A stretch of DNA of 64,000 bases from Physcia stellaris (Eukaryota > Ascomycota > Lecanoromycetes > Caliciales > Physciaceae): positions 434,001 to 498,000 of the forward strand of contig JABSSW010000019.1 in assembly GCA_018902385.1 (NCBI GenBank), read 5' to 3'. Shown here one piece after another: positions 33,149-44,518 of the stretch. A program made the translations under genes and the position numbers. Each line of letters begins with the position of its first letter. The stretch's first letter is position 1. Below the pieces are notes generated by a model. It searched no databases. It saw nothing but the letters and a program-made list of their open reading frames with translations, and was not told the origin of the DNA.

Positions 33149-34841
33149 TCAAAGCTTCGCCGCGACCTTTTCAACCCCCTCAAACTCCCCAATCAACCTA
33201 ACAACCTTCCTCGCCACGCCAACCGAGTTTTGATACCCAGCCCCCGAGTGCCCATAAGCATGCACAACCCTCCACCTCCTCCCCTCCCCCTCAACAACCT
33301 CCCTCTGAACCCTCGCCCCGCCCACCCGACTCGGCCTCAAGCCCACCTGCACCTTCAGCACCTCAAACTCCCCATCCCGACTCAACAGCTCCGGCGCCAA
33401 CACCTTACACCTCTCCAAAATCTCCCTCGTCGTCTCCTCATCGGGCTCTGTATCCCAGTTCCCCGACTGCTTCGTCCCACCCAACACGCTAGTCCCACTC
33501 CCTTTCCTCGGAATCACGTAATTGATGGTCCCGATGCCCTCAAAGGTGCTTGCCTTCGACGCTTCACCCCTCACGAGGATCGTTTGGCCGCGAGTGGGAT
33601 ACATATTCGTATCAGGCACGAGCTCGCGGGCGCCGAGGCCGGTGGCGTTTACGAAAGCGTAAGGGGCTTCGGGGACGAGCTTCGAGGCGTGGGCGAGAGC
33701 TGCGGCGAAGCCGGCGTTGGTGGGGAGGGAAGTGCGGATGAAGTGGCCGCCCGAGGAGGTGAAGCGCGAGAAGAGTGACGAGAGGTGCGTGGGGACGTTA
33801 ATGGTTATGGTCGTGAAGGAGACGCCGGATGTTATGGGGGTGTTGGATGGGAGGTTGGAGGTGGAGATCGGAGCGAAGGAGGCGACGTGGGGTTTCCACC
33901 ATGTATCTGTTGCTGTGGGGGAGCTGGGGAGGGCCTTGGAGGTTATCAGTTTCTCAAGCTAGGTGTATAAGAGGGAAGGGCGTCGATAGTCCCACAAGGG
34001 GGTCATTACCAGTAGAGATGAGATGGATAGATCTTGATCCCGAGGCAAAGATCAGCTTCTACCAATTCGAAAACATAATGATATCAGCAACTGGGATAGT
34101 AGCTCACAGCAAGTCCCTCCCCCTCCCCCTTCCCCTCCTTCACATCCTCCATCCACTGCTCATAGGTCTCTACATCCCATCCCCTCTGCTCAAGGTCATC
34201 CGACGTAGCGTGCGTCCGCCATTGCGCTCCTGCCCTGTATCTTCATCAGCTATCATTTCCCTCTCTTCTCTGCCTCTCCTCATGCCGAAAATAACCATTC
34301 CCTCAAGAAATACCCCTCCCCCTCCTCACGCCCCAACCAATCTCCATCTCCCTCTCCCTGTCTCATACCCCTCTCCATCTCCCTCTCTCATACCCCCATC
34401 CCTAAACCCCCCCACCCAGAAGTCTCTAAATCATACAACAAACCCCAGATACACCCAACCAAAACTCCCACCTACATCCACATCCCCCACCCACAACATT
34501 CTCCCTCCAAAAAAAAACCCCCAAAAAACCCCAAAAAAGAAAAAAAGAAAGCATAGAGAATAAAAAGTAATATCTTACCAAGCACTAGCATACCCCCCCT
34601 CCTCCCCATCCCCATCCCCGGAAACCGCCACGCAAGGATAGTAACGCCGTACCCGGCCCGAAGCAGGGCGTGGGAGGTTTGGAGGGCGATTATACCTGCT
34701 CTGTTGTATTTCTTTAGCTCTTTTCGGATTTCTTTAGGTTTGGGGTTTTAGGGGATGGAAGAGAGGGGGAGGGGAGATGGGGAGAGGGCAGACCCTAGGA
34801 CTAGGATGTGTTTTCTGGGCGAGAGGGGGAGGGGGAGGCAT
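33149..34841 (-). pseudogene. D-amino-acid oxidase gene with apparent frame breaks
   Basis: FAD-dependent deaminating oxidase of D-amino acids. Recognised in order: HILVLGAGIIALQTSHALL (dinucleotide-binding start, exon from 34700 after a GTCTGC-donor intron), YASAWAGAQW (34234 exon), GLGARELVPDTNMYPTRGQT, VQVGLRPSRVGG and HAYGHSGAGYQNSVGVA. The C-terminus AKL is a peroxisomal PTS1 signal, as usual for this enzyme. Two breaks are seen. The ATG at 34841 is out of frame with HILVLG across a C-rich run, and a base is missing in a G run near 34615, between VTILA and GDGDGEEGGYASAW. The middle join near 33960-34060 is also unclear. Either a young pseudogene or homopolymer sequence errors. Confidence 0.7.
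34235..34578 (-). other. Long C/T-tract-filled intron of the D-amino-acid oxidase gene
   Basis: Donor GTAAGA at 34578 and acceptor ATACAG ending 34235 give a 344-nt intron. On the plus strand it is C/T-rich with a doubled ~28-bp unit (CTCCATCTCCCTCTCC type) at about 34340-34400 and A/C runs near 34500. Such tracts are prone to length change. Confidence 0.55.
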
Positions 34842-35182
34842 TGTTGATATATGGATGGAGGAATTGGGGTGGGAATTGAAAGTTAAGGGGAGGGTGGGGG
34901 TTGGGTGCGGGCTGGCTGGCTGGGATATTGTTATTTTGGCGTTGTGAGGATTGATGACCATGGGATTTTGTCGTGTTGGAAATTCGCAGAGGCGAGACGG
35001 AGATAAAGAAGAATTGCGAAGACGCTCACTCTGAGCTCGAAATAAGATATTTTCTCTATGCTAGAATCTAAACATGCTCATACATGCCGAAATGCACCCA
35101 AATACCTGCCCTAAAAAACGAGAAAGATGGGTATCGAAGCCACAGAAAGAAACCCCATACCAAACGCCATTGCCTCGGTGCA
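34842..35182. other. Intergenic, 341 bp
   Basis: Between two minus-strand genes. It should hold the oxidase promoter and the 3' end of the capping enzyme gene. No gene seen. Confidence 0.5.
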
Positions 35183-36478
35183 CTACTGCTGCCCACCCTC
35201 CTGCTGATGCGCCGAATGATGCCTCTTCACGCTCTCCGCGTCCTCATCCCCATTCTCCAGCTTCCGCTTCATGCTCACCTCTCTCTGGCCCCCACCAGGC
35301 GCATGCCCATTCATCCCTCTCCTCGCCGCCTCCGCCTTCTCGTTCGCCTCCCTCTTCTTCCACTCCTCTCTAATCTTCCGACTGCACGCGATGAGATCCT
35401 GCTCCGTCACTCCGTCGCGGATACTCTCCATCGCACTCTCGATCATGGAGACGTGATTCGCTTCCAGCTTGTCGTCTCGGAAGCGCAGGAACCGCCATTG
35501 CCCCTTTTTGTTGAGGTAGCATTCTACGATTCGCTCGTCCAGGGGTTTGTTGAGTGATTTCATGTAGTCCCATTGTTCGTCGTCGACGGTCATGGTTGCG
35601 TAGACTTCGTCGTTGCCGGCGCTGCGGTGGACGAAGAGGTGGAAGGTTGGTTTGGAGTAGTAGTCTGGGTAGGGCTCTGTGGTGCCCTCTCTTACTTCCT
35701 CTGCATCAGGCTCGATCATTGGCCATTCGAAGAAGAGCCGAAAGTCGAGGGAATTTTCTTCGGCGGGTTTCCATTTCAGGATATGTGGGTCTGTGCCTGG
35801 TTGGTAGGGGCTGTTTCGACAGGTGAAGATCAGGCCGTCGTTGCCGTGAGGGAGGTTGGGGAGGATATCGCGGAACATCATCTCCGAGGCGTAAGCGAAC
35901 TCCATGTTTTTAAATTTGATCATGAAGGGGAGGTATTGTATCTCTTCGGGATACCGTTTGTAGAGAGCCTCGTACGGATTGTAGACTTTGTCTCGAAAAT
36001 AGGCGAGACGTTTGTCTAGAGTGCGGTGCATGAGACTCGAACCATCTAATGTTAAACAATCAAAGACGAGGTAATTCAGCCGGATCGAGCCGTCTGGCAT
36101 CGTGTCATTTACTAGTTCCCCATCTACTAAGGTTCCAGTATGGAATTCCAGCGGATTTTCGGCCGAAACCGGGAAATGCAAGCCTTCAACCCAGTAGTAG
36201 TCGTTCTTGCGGTCGATCAGATACACAATCTCCCGAGGAGGGTGCACACTGTTGTCCGAGGTCATGTACATCAGACAGCGAATGCCATCGGATTTCTCGC
36301 AGACGTAGTAGTCTTGTTTTTGGAGCTCAAGGATATGCCTTGCGGCGAAACTGACTGGTTGAGCGCCGGGGAAGCTGGTTTGGTGTCGATTCAGCAGACT
36401 GGCAACTTCTTGGCGAAATTCCATAGTCATGTACCCATCGGCCTTGACGCCGGGCATGTCCGGTACGGAGCCTGGCAT
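35183..36478 (-). CDS. CEG1: mRNA guanylyltransferase (capping enzyme alpha subunit)
   Basis: A single exon, 431 aa from MPGSVPDMPG; the open frame extends 18 codons upstream, but the family starts near this Met. The enzyme transfers GMP from GTP to the diphosphate end of new mRNA in the nucleus, via a lysine-GMP intermediate. Motif I is EKSDGIRC (Lys 62 covalent). Further motifs: LVDGELV (III), DGLIFT (IIIa/IV region), LKWKPAEENSLDF (V), then an OB-fold domain ending in RFRDDKLEANH. The C-tail is Lys/Arg/Glu-rich and probably disordered. Fungi keep the triphosphatase as a separate protein; no such gene lies in the window. Confidence 0.95.
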   Translation of the reverse strand: MPGSVPDMPGVKADGYMTMEFRQEVASLLNRHQTSFPGAQPVSFAARHILELQKQDYYVCEKSDGIRCLMYMTSDNSVHPPREIVYLIDRKNDYYWVEGLHFPVSAENPLEFHTGTLVDGELVNDTMPDGSIRLNYLVFDCLTLDGSSLMHRTLDKRLAYFRDKVYNPYEALYKRYPEEIQYLPFMIKFKNMEFAYASEMMFRDILPNLPHGNDGLIFTCRNSPYQPGTDPHILKWKPAEENSLDFRLFFEWPMIEPDAEEVREGTTEPYPDYYSKPTFHLFVHRSAGNDEVYATMTVDDEQWDYMKSLNKPLDERIVECYLNKKGQWRFLRFRDDKLEANHVSMIESAMESIRDGVTEQDLIACSRKIREEWKKREANEKAEAARRGMNGHAPGGGQREVSMKRKLENGDEDAESVKRHHSAHQQEGGQQ

Positions 36479-37401
36479 TGCGACTACAGGGAGGTGAGGA
36501 TCTAGCAGAAAGGAAATGGAAGCGGCTGTCAAGAGCTAGATGCCGGTGCATTTACACAATGACTGTGACGATTAAGGAAATTCGGAAGCTCTTGTGAGCA
36601 GCTCTTCTGGCAATGAGGTCATAAGCGACAAACTGTTGTGCCGAGTTCGATATGATTTCGATATGATTTGGGGGCAGCTACCTTATCCTTGTCAGGATGC
36701 AAGAGCACCGAAGGCCATAGGATGTGTTGTGAAGGCAGAAGTTTAAAGCCTTAATTCATCGAGCGAGGATACAGTGATCCACGCTAATCCGATCCCGTCA
36801 GATTGAGCCACGGATCAAATGGAATGAGGCGCATTTGAGTTGACCATCAACCACTGAGCAAGTAGAGGTTTGGCGGGACTGGAAGACAGCATGGGTATAT
36901 GTACGAGGACTCTGGGGCTCATGCTGTCGTGTTCCAGGCGATCTTGCTGGATGGTTGTCGAGATGCAATGGGGCACTAGCGCGAGGGTGGTGTCTCAGAC
37001 TAGAGGCAATCGGGCGCTGGAAGCCTTTGCCTTTTCAGCTTTGCGACGCCAATAAGGTAATCAAGCAATTATTATTGACACACGCACGCGATTATTTATC
37101 GCGCCGGGGATTCCAGAAAGTCGGTCTGGTATGTACGAGTATCCTTTTCACTTCGAATCCATCTGCTCTCTCGCCTTCCCTTGTTGATACCCCCCACCAA
37201 CCTTACACCGCCTGGCGCTCCCCCTAACCGCCCGTCTCACCCTCTCCGTGATGCGCTGGGTGCGGACAGAGCTTATCCTGCCCCAGACGCTTGTTGTACC
37301 TGCGATTCGATGGCTCTAGCTGACAATAGAACAAGGTTCTCTAGTCGAACGCATGAGGCCCATGTGTTCCCCGAGATAGATTTCCCGTCACATGCCCTCG
37401 G
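36479..37401. promoter_or_regulatory. Divergent promoter region, CEG1 / SNF5
   Basis: A 923-bp spacer between opposite start codons. A direct repeat of CGATATGATTT lies at about 36647-36671. The part next to SNF5 (37150-37400) is C-rich, like a fungal leader. No gene could be supported; short frames at 36870-37471 lack family features. Confidence 0.5.
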
Positions 37402-39998
37402 ATGCAGAGAATGCCCTCCCCCACCCCTCAAATACCATCGAACTCACTACCACAACCGGACCCCATCTTGAACGGTCTGCCACAACCTGACCCCTCGGGC
37501 ACAACCCCAGACTCGGCGGTCAATGGAGCAAAGCCCAATGGAGATGTCCTTACAGCCTCAACTGGGGCCTCGATACAGGAAGGGAAACAGAAGGCGAAGG
37601 AGGTGATGGCTGCCTCGGGTGTATCTCTGGGCCCCACTGCAAAAAACGACGCAAAGCCTATGCTGGAACCAAAGAGGAAAGGGGATACGGCACGATCGAA
37701 TGGCTCGGCTCCGTCGAGAAAACGCTCTCGCTCCGGCACGCGGATTTCTCACGAGCGAAAGATGGAACCTATACCAGAAGAGTCGCAAAAGCGCAAGAAT
37801 GCGGTTTCAATGGAGCAATATGTCAACCGTGAGCAATTGCACGCAGATGCCGTTGCTACAAATCATCGTTGGCATAGTGACCTGCTTATTGGAAAGAGAG
37901 AGGAAATGGACCATTATCGCTCGCTCCGTATACAGGGACATCCAACACAGCGTCTTCTTGATCCTTCTGCAGTGTATGGAAAGGGCTATGACGGCCGCTA
38001 CGCTAATGCTGCCACGGATACCCCTGACGGCAGGCTTAGGATTCTGTATCCGGCAGACAGGAGGCGGGCAGGAGGGAAGAAGACAAGGGAATTGCGCATA
38101 TCAAAGAAGGATCTTGCGACACAGTCCGAGCAATTTGAAGAGCTTGTTCCAATCAGAATCGATATCGAGTGGGATAAAGTTCGATTGCGGGATACATTCA
38201 CGTGGAATCTACATGATCGGACTGTCACGCCTGCTCTATTTGCCCAACAGACTATCGAAGACCTGCAATTACCCCTAGACCAGTGTGGACCACTGATTCA
38301 ACAATTTGCGGCAAGCATACACGAGCAGATACAAGACTTCTATCCTCCAATCTTCATAGAGGAGGAAGCTTTGGATCCTCATCTCCCCTACAATGCCTAC
38401 AAAGATGATGAAATGCGGATTCTGGTCAAACTCAACATTACGATTGGCCAACACACTCTGGTGGATCAATTTGAATGGGATGTCAACAATCCGCTGAATT
38501 CGCCGGAGCAATTCGCGGAGCAAATGACGAATGATCTTTCCCTTTCCGGCGAGTTCACCACGGCTATTGCACATTCAATACGAGAGCAGAGCCAGCTTTT
38601 CATTCGGAGTCTCTACGTGACAGGTCATCCTTTTGACGGCAGGCCCGTAGAGGATCAAGAGCTTAAGGCTGCCTTTCTGCCTTCCCCCTTACCATCATCC
38701 TTCCGACCTTACCAGGCCGCAAAAGAATATATGCCGTACATATACGCCCTCAACGAGGTTGAATTGGAGAAGACCGAATTATCCATATCGAGAGAAGAAC
38801 GTCGTCAAAAACGGTCTGTCAATAGAAGAGGAGGTCCCGCTTTACCTGACCTCAAAGACCGGCGCCGAACCGTACGAACAATGGTCGTCTCTTCGGTCTT
38901 GCCCTACGCAGCCGAAACCTTAGAAGACAGTCGACTTTTCAAGCGCGCTCCAACAACGTCAGGCAGAGGTCGTCGCCCGGGCTTTGGCCAGAAAGATGAC
39001 CTTGACGATTCCGAGGATTCGGAGAGCGAGGAATCGGCTCCTAATTCTCCGGCTATCCCACCGCATCTTCTTTCTGGTACAGCTCGAACACGTGGCATGC
39101 GGGGTGCAGCTACGGTAGCACAAGCAGCTATGCGCAGTACACTTGGCCGCTCCGCTACGCCAGAATCATCAAATCTTCTTCATCACCATGAGACCAGAAC
39201 GTCAGGCCGACGATCTGGCGCCAGAGATTACCGTGAAGAGAGTGTGGATGAGGCTCCTCCTTCTTTGATGGTCAAACTTCGTATCCCCAGAGAACGATTC
39301 CGGCAATACATGCGCGATCTGAAAGCTAGATCCAAACCAGAATTTCTCTCATCTCTTGCTTCAACCCCTGGGCCTCATCGACGCTCGAAAAGCATAACAC
39401 CAAGTCAGGGCACCCCGAATCCTGGTGCAATGGGTCCACCGCCCACCACGCCTGGAATGCAGCACTCACAGCCTCCTCGTACGCCGGCTAGCGGCACACC
39501 TCAAAGAGAAGGACAGCACGGGCAAAGCGTCAACTCATTACATCCACATGCAGCTCAGATAGGCCGGGTGGACGCGATAGGGCCACCTAGTGAACAAAAT
39601 CCTGTCGTAAGCTCTCTAATCTCTACATGTTTTGTCATCTCCGAGTTCAGTCGTATGTTCTAACGCACTTATAGCCTCCCCCGCCTGAATGGCTTACTCT
39701 AGCTCTTTCTCGCCTTCAGCAACAGGAGCCCTATCGCAACGATGCGTTCGAAGGTACAATGCGTTACACGGCAGTGTCTATAGCCACAGACTTGCCAGTC
39801 ACCATTCGCCCAGAACAACCACAACCAGAGGACGTGAAATTTATGTATTACCCTAGAATTAAGTGTAAAGATTGTCCTGGCAAGCTCTACACGCCTGGCC
39901 CAGAGACGGGCGTCAATAATTTCGAGGTGCATTTGAGAAACAAGTTACATAGGGAAAAAGTTGACCAGAGGTTGGCTCAGGCTAGAGCAGGAGAGTGA
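37402..39998 (+). CDS. SNF5: Snf5/Sfh1-type chromatin remodelling subunit
   Basis: Two exons (37402..39606, 39675..39998), 842 aa; Met 4 is an alternative start. It is a core subunit of SWI/SNF or RSC that contacts the nucleosome acidic patch. N-part: disordered with basic nuclear-signal-like stretch PSRKRSRSGTR (about 110). Two tandem SNF5 repeats follow: ELVPIRIDIEWDKVRLRDTF (about 250) and RILVKLNITIGQHTLVDQFE (about 345), then the conserved YVTGHPFDGRPV and AKEYMPYIYALNEVELEKTE. The C-terminal exon has EGTMRYTAVSI and a CKDC...HLRNKLH pattern that could bind one zinc ion; yeast Snf5 lacks this. The two exons join in phase at NPV/PPPPEW. Confidence 0.9.
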
Positions 39999-41594
39999 AG
40001 TTGGCTAGGCATGATTGGATGCAGCAAGTGTACAAAGGTGGAAAGAGGGATGATTGGGCTTGTAAATTTTCGGATTACTTACTCATGCGAGTAACACAAC
40101 ACTTTTGATGGCTAACCGCCGGTGTTGAGCCAAATTATAGTCTTATTTTTGAAATCGTCATGAGAACCTCAGGGTCACTCCTGATTCAGGAATTGGCTGC
40201 ACAATCATTATTGCTTTTGCTTTCCACCTGACAGCTAGTATATCCTCTTCATAGAGCGTGTTCTGACAAGCTGGTCCTCTTTGGCTTGAGCAGGCTTTGA
40301 TAGTCTCTGGCTCTTTCACAGATTTGTCGTTGTGAGTTGAATCTTCGTGTCTACAGTCAGAGAATACGCTAATGCTCTCTGAAAACAGCATCGACTTTAC
40401 TATGTCACAGCGTAACTCGATTATGGATGTTCAAGAGGTAAGACATTCAAGTCTCCTTTAGCGAGCAATGAAGTCCTGAAGGCACAAGTATCTTCTGTTA
40501 GTGTTCAGGGAATATGCAGTCCACTAGAAGGTCGTGATTGACAGGCCTTCTAACCACTTATTTCTCTTAATAATCCCCAAAACATCAATCCCTCATATCT
40601 ACAGAATGAGTCTTTAGACAGGTAACTTCTCATATTGATTACAGCTTCCCTTACTAGGATAATTGTTGATATTGCTATCCCCTGCAACAACAAAGCTGTC
40701 CCATTCTACAGCTGGGGCATAGCTGGAGCATTCCACTCTCATACCCCTTTGAGCCGGCCTTCTATCTAGAAGAGCGTTAACACCAGACGTCGTCTTCTCG
40801 GCATGACGGGGTCTGGGGGGCTGAGCGAGAGGCTTTTGGCTGGGGTTACGGCAAATATCACACCAAATTTCAGATCTCTATTTTCCTTTTTATCAAACCA
40901 CCATCACCTTTTGCAATCCACCTCTACAGCAGCTCGTAAAAGAGCTGCTAGCTGTTGCTAGACTCGTTTGCTTTAATCATACTTGATCCTCTTGCCCAAA
41001 ATGGCTAAGGGGTCTGTTGACATCCCGTTGACACCCCCAGGAGAGGCGGATGGCTTCGCGCTCGTGGAGTACAGCGTGAGCAGAGCAGTCCCAATATTGC
41101 TGTTCCATGTCCTTATACTTCCTCTTGTCGATACACTCTCGGATTTGCTTTGACGGCTTGCAGAGCTACTCAATGTGCTCGCCAGTCATCTCCCCTGATA
41201 GGGGTGAAAACCGCATCTTTTCAACTTGAAGTCGCGATTCTCTGTCCCTTTTGGCACGATCAGTCTTCACACCACTCCCGCTACAACTCTCATTCCCTGG
41301 CCAATCACCAATCGAGACAACGTGCCAACACCTCTCATTCCTTCCCCAGTCTCGCTGAATACAAATATTCACATCGACTTTCACTCTCCTTTTCCGCTCC
41401 ACCTACATACATCCATACGGAACCCTCACTCCAAAACCACCACCACAAAAGAAGAACAACCGCTAACAGCCCCCTCCCACCCACAGGACTCCTTCGAAAT
41501 CCTCTCCCTCCCCTCCGCAACCTCCACCACGCCCATAGACGAATACGTCCACCTATCCACCTCATCCCTGCCCTCCCCCGCTCCAGCAAACACC
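39999..41594. other. 1.6-kb region without a firm gene
   Basis: SNF5 3' UTR on the left, then no supported gene up to about 41.2 kb (frames such as 40158-40391 have no family features). From 41226 an open frame runs into the next gene and may be its N-terminal extension or leader; its composition (Thr/Ser/Pro) gives no support either way. Confidence 0.5.
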
Positions 41595-42210
41595 ATGGCC
41601 ACGGACACCACGCCTTTACTCCCTGTCTACTCCTCCACCAGCTCCTCCTCCTCCACCTCCTCCGAAGCAGAATCCTCCGAAGAAGAAGAAGAAAAAGCGC
41701 ATCCCCCTCCTCCTCTCCACAGAACGCACCGAAGAAACCCTCTATCCCGAAGACGATCCGCCGAGGCGGTACACGGTCGCAGAGCTGCTGAACGTGATCC
41801 TGGAGCGGGGCATCGAGCTGCCGGACACGGATGATGAGGAGGGGTTCGAGGGCGGGGGGATGGGGATGGGGGAGGAGGAGGAGGTGTTGAGGGAGATTGA
41901 GGCGTGGGAACAGGCGAGGGCTGATGCTGCGGGAAAAGGCATCGTCAATGATGAAGTAGAGTCCCCAACATCAAAATACTCTTTCGACGAGTGCAACGAA
42001 CAGAAAAAGAACCGCATGCTCTCGGCGCTGTCCACCCACCTCGCGATGAACGAGCACGTAGTCGATATCCAGAAAGTGCTCCGCGAGGCGGGTGAGGCGG
42101 AGGCGAGGGGTGAGGGGTTCGATATGGTGCGTCGCGTTAGAGAGTTGCAGAGTGGGCGGGCGGTGGATTGTGGGGGTTGGTTGATGGGGTGGGGGGTTGT
42201 TGGGGGGTAG
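41595..42210 (+). CDS. Unknown acidic protein, frame broken at an A run
   Basis: Two overlapping frames read as one protein. The first starts at ATG 41595 (MATDTTPLLPVYSS) and reaches a Glu run; the second carries LLLSTERTEETLYPEDDPPR, RYTVAELLNVILERGIELPD and SPTSKYSFDECNEQKKNRML to a stop at 42210. They switch at the A5 run at about 41691-41695; one A fewer would join them. The second half looks conserved and helical. I do not know the family. It may start farther upstream, in the frame open from 41226. The last ten residues (GWLMGWGVVGG) come from a G-rich tract and may not be the true end. Confidence 0.5.
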
Positions 42211-42310
42211 AATAGGGGGAGATGGGGGGATCGGTGGGGTGGGGAGGAGATAGGAGGGGTGGGGAGGAGAGGGGGATAGTGTGAAGGAGGATAGATAGGG
42301 GTAGGGGGTG
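42165..42310 (+). repeat. G-rich tract with G-quadruplex potential
   Basis: About 145 bp with more than ten runs of four or more G separated by short loops (for example GGGGTGGGGGGTTGTTGGGG near 42187). It covers the end of the preceding frame and what follows. Plus-strand RNA or DNA could form several G-quadruplexes. Confidence 0.7.
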
Positions 42311-42968
42311 TACCAAGGGGCAAAATGAAACTGACGAAGAGGCGGAGAAAGGGGATTTGTTGCGGTGCAAGGCAGTCGATCTGATAGCCCAAATGCGAGA
42401 ATCGAATGTGCGTTTTCATGGACCAAAACACGTTTACTCGACCCGGGAAACGCGATTTGAATACCATCATAGATATGAGGACGATTCCCAAGCACGGGTA
42501 GACGCTCATCCATATCTGACACGGACACGCTTGGCGGGAGACGAGGCGCTTGAGTATGTAGACAGACCAATTCAAATATGGGTTCAAGGTGCTTTGTGGA
42601 TTTGGCGATGTGGAGGGTGAGCTCCTGGGGTTGAATAGATGTTGATTCTGTGGGGCACTCTAAACAGGTTCAGAAGTGGATGGATGCTATCTAAGGCGAG
42701 GCATATGAATATCTGTGGCTGTGAGAATCGTGACGATCTCTCAAGCTGGGTTGATGGGGGTCGGAAATGCTGGTGACTCGCTGCAGCTCTGCCGACAGTA
42801 GGGAAACATCCGTGTTCCGCTGTGTTTAAGCATGGATAGCTTATTAGATTTATCGTCCTAGGCTCGAAGATCGAATTTCTGCGATTCGGCTTGTCTCAAG
42901 GCGGTAGAGGAATGGATGACTCCCAGTTTGATAAGTCAAGCCGTATGTGGATTATTTACAATGGTATT
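42311..42968. other. Convergent intergenic region
   Basis: About 660 bp between the unknown gene and the lectin 3' end. No supported gene; the minus-strand frames here are read through the G/C-rich tract and have no family features. Confidence 0.5.
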
Positions 42969-44518
42969 TTACAAGTATTTCTTCGGTCCATTCGCTCTTC
43001 TCCGCTTGTATATTACATATGAGCCCGCCAACAAAGCCTGAAAAGCTATGATCATGAAAAGGAAGACGCCCATGCGCGGCGATTTGGTATGTATTACTAT
43101 CTCCCATCAGCATCAAACGCAACATTCGGAAGTCGGCAGGACTTACTCTCCGTCATCTGTGCAGGAAGGTTCTGCATCATGTTGCTATGCGAATTCTCGA
43201 AGTTGCGGTGCATCCTCGAGAACTCCCCCTGGTAATCGCGCACCGTCTTCTCGATGCCCTGGATCCGCTGATCCATAGCATTGAGCTGATCGCCGGACAT
43301 GACGTTGCGGGAGATTTCCTGATGCCGTCCCTCCGAGCTTTGAGAGAGCTTGGAGACTTCTCGGAAGAGATTGTCTAGCGAGTGAGCCATTACCTGGAGT
43401 TTGTTGTGCAGGTCTTCGAATTGGGCGTTTTGAGAGGTGTACTGGGAGGCGGGGGTATCTTGGAACTGCTGCTGCTGCTCTGTGTTTCCTTGTCGGGGCT
43501 GTTGCTGCTGCTGTTGCTGTTGGGCCGGCTGGTTCCTTCGAGGCTCTTCCCGAGCTATAGACGAAGAAGTTGAGGTCACGAATTTGTAGATCTCGAAGGA
43601 GTCGGGGGTATCGGCTGAAGCGGCTGAGATGCCAAAATAGTAGTCCGAGGGCAGTTTGATCTGTTGATGTTTAGCTGCGCTAGGTACCTATTTTAGCAGT
43701 AGATCCGCTATCTGCACTCACCTTATTACTGGTGAGACATTGCTTGCCATCTACGGTGACTTGGAAATTATTTGCTTCTTGCTTGATCTGTATCGTTGAC
43801 GGACGGCCAAGGTTTCGATATGAATAATCGCAATGGCCAAAAGCTAACGAGTCTACCGCGTGATGATGTCGATAGTCGGTAGATCCATCGTTCAGGAATC
43901 CACGAATACTGCCACCCTGCGTCAAACGTGAGCCTTGTGCTTTTTGATGGCTAGTCATGCATACCCTGCCACCGTACATATCCACCACCAGAACAAGCCC
44001 ATCGAATTTCCCTACAGTGTAGATGCTTGAAGTGCCGATACTGGGCTGGCCCTCCCTTGTATACCACAGCTGTAGATTACCACCACCGCGTTCGGGGCCG
44101 TTGACACGGAAGTCTAGACTCGCTTGCCATTCGGGTTTCGTGTTCCTATGTCATATCTCAGTTATAGTTCTGGGCGAGCATTGAGTGAACGCTACCGTGT
44201 CTCTGCCCATATGGCGCCTCTTCGGTTACCAGGATATGGAGGGGTGAGGATGAGTTTGTCAGATAGCTATGATAGATGGTCAGCCAGTGTGCAATCTCCC
44301 GTCCTATTTACGTACCAATGTAGGGACTTGTCCATCCCCGGATATGTGAAAATTTGGTACAGCATAATTGTTGGGCGATATCCTAGCACAACTGAGTTGA
44401 ATCCTCAGATTTGGGAGGGTACGCCTCACGAGTCTTTATGTCCAAAGCTTAGGCTGTCAACAATGTACTGCGCTGAAGCACCAGCTGCGCCAAAGAGAAT
44501 GGACGGAAGAAGCCTCAT
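42969..44518 (-). CDS. L-type (legume-like) lectin cargo receptor, Emp46/47-type
   Basis: Seven exons: 44518..44430, 44391..44316, 44266..44196, 44145..43965, 43916..43722, 43660..43147, 43096..42969; 417 aa. A signal peptide (MRLLPSILFGAAGASA) leads into the lectin domain: YIVDSLSFGHKD, SPNNYAVPNFHISGDGQV, ILTPPYPGNRRGAIWAE, LVLVVDMYGG, SIRGFLNDGSTDYR, and the closing DYYFGISAASADTPDSFEI. A Gln-rich linker and a coiled coil (about 280-370) follow, then one membrane span (MGVFLFMIIAFQALLAGSYV) and the tail ending KKYL, a dilysine ER-retrieval signal. It is a type I receptor that carries glycoproteins between ER and Golgi. All splice joins keep phase. Divergent from ALG8. Confidence 0.93.

Noticed and set aside
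33829-34563. Plus-strand 244-codon ORF over the oxidase gene
   Set aside because: It lies opposite the D-amino-acid oxidase exons and its C/T-rich intron, with low-complexity Pro/Leu content and no motifs.
41742-42587. Minus-strand 281-codon ORF rich in Pro and Ser
   Set aside because: It is the complement of a G-rich tract and of the opposite gene; composition explains its openness.
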